NCBI GenBank assembly: GCA_030248215.1
Contig: JASANG010000538.1
Location: 116,841-180,840, forward strand
DNA from: Enoplolaimus lenunculus
Lineage: Eukaryota > Nematoda > Enoplea > Enoplida > Thoracostomopsidae
Direction of reading: 5' to 3'
Length of the DNA: 64,000 nucleotides
In this document: positions 56,502-64,000 of the stretch, piece by piece
Numbering within the stretch: the stretch's first letter is position 1
Layout: each line of letters opens with the position of its first letter
Position numbers and translations under genes: made by a program
Notes under the pieces: generated by a model
Database searches by the model: none
What the model was told of the DNA's origin: nothing
What the model saw: only the letters and a program-made list of their open reading frames with translations

Positions 56502-57681
56502 CACTCAATAGTAATAATGTAACTCAATAGAACATAAAATCATGATGTACGGATGTATGCTGAAGAAGTGTCATTGTCATTAAAAGCAAGAAATTAAAGA
56601 TAAGCAGCACATTACCATTACAGGCCTGCTGCAGCCGAGATTCAGGTCTTTTTGATTATCCCACCCTTAGCCGACGTTTGTCCAAAAATGCTTGGATGCT
56701 TTTTGCATATTTGAGCTTCCGAAGGCCTCCCGTTTTCATCCCACACTCAAATTTAGAGTTTTGCAAAATTCGACTGTACGGCCACAAGGTCAGCCTCTTG
56801 GATCCCGAAATTTTTTTGCCAAAAAGTTAAACAAATTATATTATTTGACGCAGTTTGCACAGCTGAGTCAAGCGGTGTTAAATTTTCAGCAATCAGATGT
56901 ATGCTTAACGACGTGTTGTCAAAATAACTTGTTTGGCACGCTGCCAGCGATCATGGTTCGGTGCCAAATTTAATTATTTGACCATAACTCGTTAGCCAGA
57001 CGTCTGATTGGGGAACATTGGACAATATCCGTTTTAGCTCCGCAACCGTTTTGAATGGTATATAATTTGCCTAAGTTTTTGACAGAAAAATTTAACGTTA
57101 TTTTATATCATATTTAGTTGCAAATTATTTTTAAGAATCGTTTAATATTTTTCCATTTTTCCATTTTTTCCACCCCCCCTCGAAGAAATGAAAAAATGTC
57201 ATTTTTTCCGACCAACAACCCTGGACTGCCCGTATGAAAAGTCTATATGCCACGAGTCGTATTCTCAAATTTGCGCAGCGCTATCACTGTTTGGCGATAA
57301 ATTTTTCAGTTTACAATCAAGTGATTGGTGACGTTCGAAATTGAGCACTCTCTCCTTTGAGTTGTCCTATTTCTGTGCGTCTATTGAGATTCGCAGTTGC
57401 TCAAAGTTGCTAATTTGAAATCCTATCGTTATCTGATGAGAAATGCTATATGTATTTCAGAGTATGAGCTCTGATCATGAAAATATTTGTTTGCAAAGAA
57501 CAAAAAGAACTTCCTGGAATAAAAATATTGAACAGACCAATCACGCAAATCTTGAAAATGAGAGACGTACCATCTTAGTTTATACTTCCCCAACCTGACT
57601 GTAACATTCGGCGACTGGGTTGTTTTTATAATTTCCGCCGCTTCAAACGCATACTATTGATGCAGCAATTAAGTTAGTCTA

Positions 57682-57984
57682 CGCTGCAAAAAACAATGGT
57701 GAGTCAAATTGACTCTCTCCGAAATAGACTCTACGAGACTAAACACAAACTGAATCAAATTCAACTCCGCCAAGGTGTACACAAGGGGTGGATAGGCGCG
57801 ATATATCGTAAGATGAACTAAACTTCGCCGAAGGCGCAATATCTTTGATTTAGTGTTATAGCCAGCCATAAATTTCACCTGTGAGTCGAATTTGACTCTG
57901 GCGGAGTCGAATTGGACTCAGTTTGTGTAGTCCAGAAAATCCTATTTCGAAGAGAGTCAATTTGACTCACCATTATTTGCAGTG
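57682..57984. mobile_element. TA-type TIR element with inner insert (right arm)
   Basis: Mirror of 46126-46430; the same inner segment is present, so it predates the duplication. Confidence 0.75.
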
Positions 57985-59575
57985 CCCAAAACACATTTTG
58001 AGCTTCAGATAAACCATCTGCATTTTGAAAATTTGAGCCTGTCAGAGTCGGTGAATGCATCCAATCCCAACTCCGCGTGAGTCTGCGACAACAACGAACT
58101 GTCTTTAAATTTCAATTAGCAACTCAATGAATTATAATTCAATTTAAACTGCGCTTCGCTCTGTTCATTGAGCGTTTGCGAGCGGAACCAAGTACCCGGA
58201 TACTGTGTCAACAGTTGCCAGTTCAAATTCTAAGAACCCAACCGTCAACCAAAATAGTTACTGGTCAAACTGCAAGTATATTCAGTTTTTATTGTTTTAG
58301 TCAAAAAAAGCTAAAAATATACAACTGCAAGCACTTTAAAATAGAACTTTACTTTAAATTTAATAGATGTTGACAGTATTGTGTCGCTTCTATAACCCGT
58401 AAACACGTTTAGGTTCAGGATTTCAAGGTTTTGCGCTAACCATCACACCGGTATGTATATATGTGTGTGTGATTTTAGCAGAAATATCAGTTGAACAGTT
58501 TTTATATAAAGTTTAAGAATTGTTCAACTCAGGACTACTTGAGAGTTCAATATTTGTGTTTTAAAAATCCAAGGGTTGCGCTATACTTCACTGTGTCGCA
58601 CGCCGCTGCGTGGATCCGTGTAGCTGCCGTACGTCGCCGTGCGTCCCCTCGCGCCACTAAGGGCGAGTGGCGGCGTCGGCGTTCACGCAGCGAGCTTAGA
58701 ACAACTCTTATGAGACTCTTATCAGAGGTTAGCGATAGGGTTTCGAACAAGTGAATACCTTTAAAGACAATTTGACCGAAATCGAACACTTAGAATATGA
58801 CAACTAAAACTGTTAATAGTTGGGGGGTTACGGGCGTTGGCCACCACCCGTCCTGCTTAGTGTTCTTTCAAGTTGCAGTAGTCGAGTCTCAGATGGTTGG
58901 ACGAATTTGATGTAGAAACGAGTTTCTCAGCTGCTTAAATTGTGGGGGGTGAAATTTCAAAACCTGTGGGAAAACTAGAAAAGAGCCAATTTTTCAATGG
59001 TCTGAACACCAAGCGAAGCAAAACAGATCCCACAGCTAAACTACATATACATACATATATATTTATGTATATAAATATATATATTTATATATAATATATA
59101 TATAAATATATATATATATATTTATATATATAATATATACATATAAATATATAAATATATTTATATCTAACCCTGTCGATTAGTAACGACTACAACATAT
59201 TAAAATAATTTGCGTCGGTCCCAAATTAAAGATGGCCTACAAAACGCTAGATAACCACCAGAGAGCAATATTAGACCATAAAATTGCAATTTAATAGAAC
59301 CATTTAGTTTCTATTTGACATTGAGTGTTTTCAAACTTCAATCTTGAATCAGACGAATTTAACGAATAAGGAAAAAGCAACAAATGTACACTGTCTTTCA
59401 ACCTATTTTACACTTTTAGGCAAAGGCTTAAGAAAACAGAGGTTACCTAAGCCTAATGCGTTGTCTAAGGCTTTATGTAAGCTCGCTTGCCTAAAAGTTT
59501 GAGGTTGGAAAGTAAAGGTATATGTACGAGAAAGTGTATGACAGCTTAATTGGGTTATAACCCTGACGAATAAAT

Positions 59576-59847
59576 TTAACCCCTTTTTCACATTGAGTTG
59601 CCGGTAGGCAAGTTAGCGCAGTGTATATACGTTAAATACTATATATCGCACCGTGTTTAACAGTTGCAACACGTATACATAGCACTAAATCACCACAAGA
59701 CGTGAGACCCCCTCGGGCTCGAGCGTCAAGCTCCTACAGCTGAGTGGTGATGGTATACGCCTCGCACTCCAGTCACTGGAGTTCGAATCCTAGCATAAAA
59801 GTAGGTCTTTCGCGAAATAGAAAATATTCAAGTGAGAAAGGGTTTAG
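59576..59847 (+). mobile_element. TTAA-type element with tRNA-like segment (right arm)
   Basis: Mirror of 44270-44539. Reads on the + strand GCTCCTACAGCTGAGTGGTG and CACTGGAGTTCGAATCCTAG. The right-hand flank is TTTA-like rather than TTAA here. Confidence 0.8.
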
Positions 59848-61036
59848 TAAAGATATACACATCGGTTCGTAAACCAAAACAGTTTCAACTGAAATACTGA
59901 AATAAAAATATTTAAGCAAGCAAAAGATGTCAATTGAACCTGTTACACCGGTAATAGTGTATACTTCTGAAAGTCAATATAGCTTAGCAATCCCGTGCGA
60001 GGGGGTAACATCCGAACAGATTAAGGCGATATATCCTGTCCCGAAACTTCTGGTGAGACAAGAAAAATGTTCATTAAACAGACAGACCAGACAGGGGTGC
60101 GGCTTCCCCTAACCTTTATGGGTGGGACCACCCCAAACTTGCGAGTGAAGCGAACGAGAAACCAGCCGCATTTTAAAACTTCGGCTGTTTTGTTTACACC
60201 GGTTAAGGGGGCGGGCCTTTAGGTTTGCTCCGCCAAATGAGGGGTATGGGGGGTGACTGCTTCGGCCCTGGTAACAAGCTGTATTTCTAGATTCTAAGGG
60301 TCAAATATGTCTATTATAACAGGTTCTACCCTGCTGAAATGAAACCCTGGTTCAGTTTCTGATAGCAACCAGTTGGAACTGGCGTATTTCCGCTACTTTA
60401 GGTTGAATAAAAGTTCGTTTAATTAAAACTTTCGCTTGACATTTTAGAGTTTTTTTGAACGAAATTTTCTGTCTTGACGATGCGCCGGTCAAAACATAAA
60501 AGTCAAGACCAGAACGACAAGTGCAGTACGAAAGGCAAAATTTGAAACCAACGAATAGATAATGTTTAGTGTATACAAACATTTTGCGTATAATAAAACA
60601 AAAAGTTAAGCCTACGCAAAAGCCGAAGCCGAAGCCTAAAAGCCTATTTCGGAGAGAGTCAATTTGACTCACCATTTTTTGTAGTGTACCGAGCCTTAAA
60701 CGCAAAGATTCCTTAAATGACGTGGCAAATATGAGACAATGGTGGTCGGAATTATCTTCCCACCACAAAATAGTATTCGAATATAAGTTTCGGAATTACA
60801 ATACGGATGGGTCACAGTGACTCTACTGGATGTTGTTTGAGTTATCTTTTTCACAACAAACTTCATGTGTTCATTAAGACCTAATTGTTGTAGTCTAAGC
60901 GAAACACGAGCTAAAGTTGTTTCTAAACTGTGTAGTCTTTTTTGTACTACATTGCTGGATATTGAAATTTTAGTCGATTTGGACCAGGGGCTGATATTTA
61001 TTTGATCTCACCGATAATTCTTTGTTGCTTTTCAAA

Positions 61037-61236
61037 TTACCCCTACTTCACGTATGGGAAGCGTTTACCATCATCACTCAGCTATACGAACTTGACGCTG
61101 GTGTACTAGGAGTCTCTCACGTCTTTGCATCAGGCTTACGAGGAATAATTGTTAATTGCTGCGCATGGTGTAGAAATTCATGTATACAGACTCGCTCTAA
61201 GGTTCTCACAGTCTACTCTATGTGACAAAAGGTTAA
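61037..61236 (-). mobile_element. TTAA-type element with tRNA-like core, partial (right arm)
   Basis: Mirror of 42879-43075. Confidence 0.62.
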
Positions 61237-61251
61237 AGTATAGCGCAACCC

Positions 61252-61529
61252 TTAACCCCTTGGGGGATTGAGTTGCCTATAGGCAACTTAGCGCAGTGTA
61301 TATAATAATGCTCAAGATTAGACATATCGCACCGTGTTGAGCAATTGCAACACGTATACATAGTCCTAAATTACCACAAGACGTGAGAGCCCCTCGGGCT
61401 TGAGTGTCAAGCTCCTATAACCGATTGGTGATGGAATACGCCTTCCTCACTCCAGTCACTGGAGTTCGAATCCTAGCATAAAAGTAGGTCCCAGGGGAAA
61501 TAGAAAATATTCATGTGAGAAACGGTTAA
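61252..61529 (+). mobile_element. TTAA-flanked element with tRNA-like segment (right arm)
   Basis: Mirror of 42591-42863; TTAA on both sides is kept. Confidence 0.78.
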
Positions 61530-62267
61530 AACTATATTCCTATCTATTCTGAACAACACAAAATTCGCAGTCATTTCAATTGTCATTATAGTGAAGTAAT
61601 TCGATCGTGTAAATTATCTGCCAAATTATGAGTTTTTGATAGCAAAAGGATGTTTCCAAATTTTCCCATTTTATTCAGGCCCATAGCCAGCTCATCTTGC
61701 TAGGGGGTGGCTAAAAATGTTTTAAGAAGGGCAATCAGGAGTTTTTAATGAAATTACAAGCAAGCTTGAAAGTTTTCTAGCGGGGCAACTATGTTTCCAG
61801 AGGGGCTGAGCCTTCCCTCGCCCCCTTCTTGGCTACGGGACGGATTTTATTGTTAGGGTCGGGTTGATAAACGGCAGTTTTGGAAATGACCCGATGTCGT
61901 TTTTGGTGTCCGACTTGAAATACTTAATGTGAACGCTGCGTACTGGATGAATCTGAATTACACGGGAGGGACGTCTGTTTATTTGGCCTTTTCTAGTGGA
62001 CACACCCTTCACTATTTGGTTCCGAACTGTTATAAATTTTTCAACTGAGTTTTAGGTATTTGGATAACACACCTTTGACTTCTGCCATCTATTTTGTTTG
62101 GTAAAACTTTATTTCTTTAAGCAAAGAGTTTAGGAAAGGTGCTATGAATATAGGCAGTCTTTACTACTTTGAGTAATGACTCAAACCCTGTACTCTAATT
62201 AATTTGACTCAGGAAGCATATGAACTCATATAACAAAAATGGGCTTATAGATTCACATTCAAAATTG

Positions 62268-62473
62268 GGCCAATGTAAAGAACAGGAGCGGAACAGTATT
62301 ATAAGCTTTTCCTGAGCCTAAGCCTAAGACTAATCCTAAGCCTATGCGTAAGAATGAGTTTATTCCTAAGCCAAAGCCTAAGTCTAAGCCAAGCAAAAAA
62401 TTAGTCTAAAGCTTACGCTTATTCTGTCCAAGTCTCACACAATATCGTTCCGCCCCTGATCTTTAGATGGGCC
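62268..62473. mobile_element. TTAGGC-core element variant A (right arm)
   Basis: Mirror of 41645-41850. Confidence 0.88.
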
Positions 62474-62775
62474 CAAAATTGGAACACTGGACTGTGATTA
62501 CTATAGATGGGCACCGGATATCCGGATATCCGGATATGAAAAAATATCCGATGCCCATCACTAGTTATTCCACCTGTGTTATCCGTCTCATTTACTCCAA
62601 AATCAAATCATTAGTAATCTTGTATTTTCAGAAAAAATCAAAATCGTAGTAATCTATTATCTTACGCGAATCACACAGCGGATCCAGAAGAATACGGGTT
62701 ATACGTCCCCTCACCATCAAAGCCTGCCGTGCTGACAATCTTGCGACACAAATGGTACATCTAAACGTCCCAGTG

Positions 62776-63217
62776 CACTGTAAATTCCAATGAGTTGATT
62801 AATCAATTCAACTAGCGAGTTGGTTAGATCTGAATTAATATAATGTAAACTTTAACTTGCACTGAGCTCAGTTGATTATCACTCTAGTTGATTGTGACTC
62901 TGGATGAGATTATATTAAATTAACCCAGAGTCAATTGGAATCAACTTAAAATTCTTAGTTTGACAGTCCTAACTCAGAATTAGTTAAACTCAAAATTCTT
63001 AGTCCTGACTGTCCTAACTCAGAATGAGTTGAACTCAAAATTCTTAGTTCTGACAGTCCTAACTCAGAAGTAGTTGAACTCAAAATTCTTAGTTCTGACA
63101 GTCCTAACTTGAGAATGAGTTGAACTCAAAATGCTTTAATTCTGTGACAGTCCTAACTCAGATGAGTGCGATTGAATCTCATTCTAAGTTCAAATAAACT
63201 CACTGAAATTTACAGTG
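62776..63217. mobile_element. TIR element with internal array (right arm)
   Basis: Mirror of 40911-41342. The tandem units differ from the left arm by several substitutions and small insertions, more than the sequence on either side. Confidence 0.82.
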
Positions 63218-64000
63218 CGTGTTTTTTAGCCAACTGAAAAATATGGCTAAATTCTAGCACCCCAATTGAAACATTTTGCGTCTTCCGGCCAATTAGTAAA
63301 AATTATCAAAATCGCCCAGTCGACGTGACGCGTTCAACACGAAAGGTTCTGGTTGAACTATAGCTGAATCACGCCAATTTTCAACTGTGTTATTTAAGCT
63401 TCAGTCGAAATATTTTCAATCGCTAGGGATGTCTGATGTGTGTATATACTAATGTGTTCTAAAGCTTAAATCAGATTGGTCAAAAAAGCGCCCGCTAGTT
63501 ACTGACACTGGGCTTTGGGCGGTCAAAGCACGCAGATTTCAGCAATATTCACTACTCTAAAGGTTTTAGCTTTCGGGACGGGTGTAAACAAAGACGAATA
63601 CGACGGTCATATACCCAAAAATGTTTGGCGAAACTTGGAAAAAGGTACATTTACAGGTTGTGAAATAAAGTGCAGAGGTCAAAAAAATTTTCTCTGTCGC
63701 TCTACTCGGTTGAAGATTTTGACTGCGGGTTAATACATTTCGTCTCGACATGAAATCCTGGCAACGCCGCTGGCGTTTTGGAACGCGTTGTTGTTTGAAT
63801 TTGGCCGCATTTTGGACTCGGGCCAATTCTCACGAGATCAAAATGGCGGCTGGTTAAAAAAAAACTGTTTCGTTGAACTTTGAAAAGTTTTGCACCCAAA
63901 TTATATTTTCGTATCCATAACATCAGGTTTGTGGTCGTGGGGCATCAGCACCCATGGAACGTGTGATTTTTGACTGGGTTAAATTGATTTCTTCAGTTGA

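Larger units (their letters stand above)
52921..64000 (-). repeat. Right arm of the giant palindrome
   Basis: Inverted copy of 40130-51456 and cut by the window end. From 53494 outward it is near-identical to the left arm, with scattered substitutions and small indels; 54.4-56.5 kb is almost unchanged, while the internal array at 62776-63217 is clearly more different. The inner 570 bp is the C-poor zone. The left edge (about 52921) is approximate because that sequence is so altered. Confidence 0.95.

Noticed and set aside
1-64000. LTR retrotransposon, endogenous virus or Polinton remains
   Set aside because: No long direct repeats with coding remains, and no capsid, integrase or protease-like frames were seen.

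Overview
The window looks like repeat-rich, AT-rich DNA from a bilaterian animal, probably an invertebrate. Evidence is a spliced IA-2/PTPRN-type receptor tyrosine phosphatase gene with GT..AG introns, an I/Ingi-type LINE with a 2A peptide, TTAA-, TAA- and TA-flanked transposons, and many short terminal-inverted-repeat (TIR) elements. I cannot name the species.

Host genes. From 2321 to 5109 (+ strand) lie the last four coding exons of an IA-2 family pseudophosphatase gene; earlier exons were not found and probably lie off the left edge. From 11647 to 10175 (- strand) is an uninterrupted 490-codon gene for a secreted fibronectin-III-like protein. I recognise no other host gene.

Repeats, 1-24.5 kb and 30.6-40 kb. 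These parts are a mosaic of TIR elements of roughly 90-450 bp and of tandem arrays: 25 bp and 30 bp minisatellites in the IA-2 introns, and a nearly perfect 17 x 35 bp array at 8093-8687. The most numerous family has three TIR variants around a core of TTAGGC repeats, with over 20 copies or fragments. Another family is flanked by TTAA, like piggyBac, but carries a tRNA-like segment with A and B boxes.

LINE, 24.5-30.6 kb. A non-LTR retrotransposon on the - strand encodes, in order, a 2A peptide, a PHD-like zinc finger, an APE endonuclease, reverse transcriptase, RNase H and a C-terminal zinc-binding segment. A 1737 bp Harbinger-like element with a TAA duplication interrupts it, and two in-frame TGA codons lie in the endonuclease part.

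Palindrome, about 40.1-64.0 kb. The last 24 kb is a giant inverted duplication. The left arm (about 40130-51456) is repeated in reverse at about 52921-64000, around about 1.46 kb of unique sequence. The outer end of the palindrome is cut off by the window. The innermost 570 bp of the right arm has nearly lost one base: one C in 427 bases (52929-53355). Its left partner has normal C content, and the missing C's are mostly deletions. This is the strangest signal here. A sequencing or assembly fault is the leading explanation, but a biological cause is not excluded by sequence alone.
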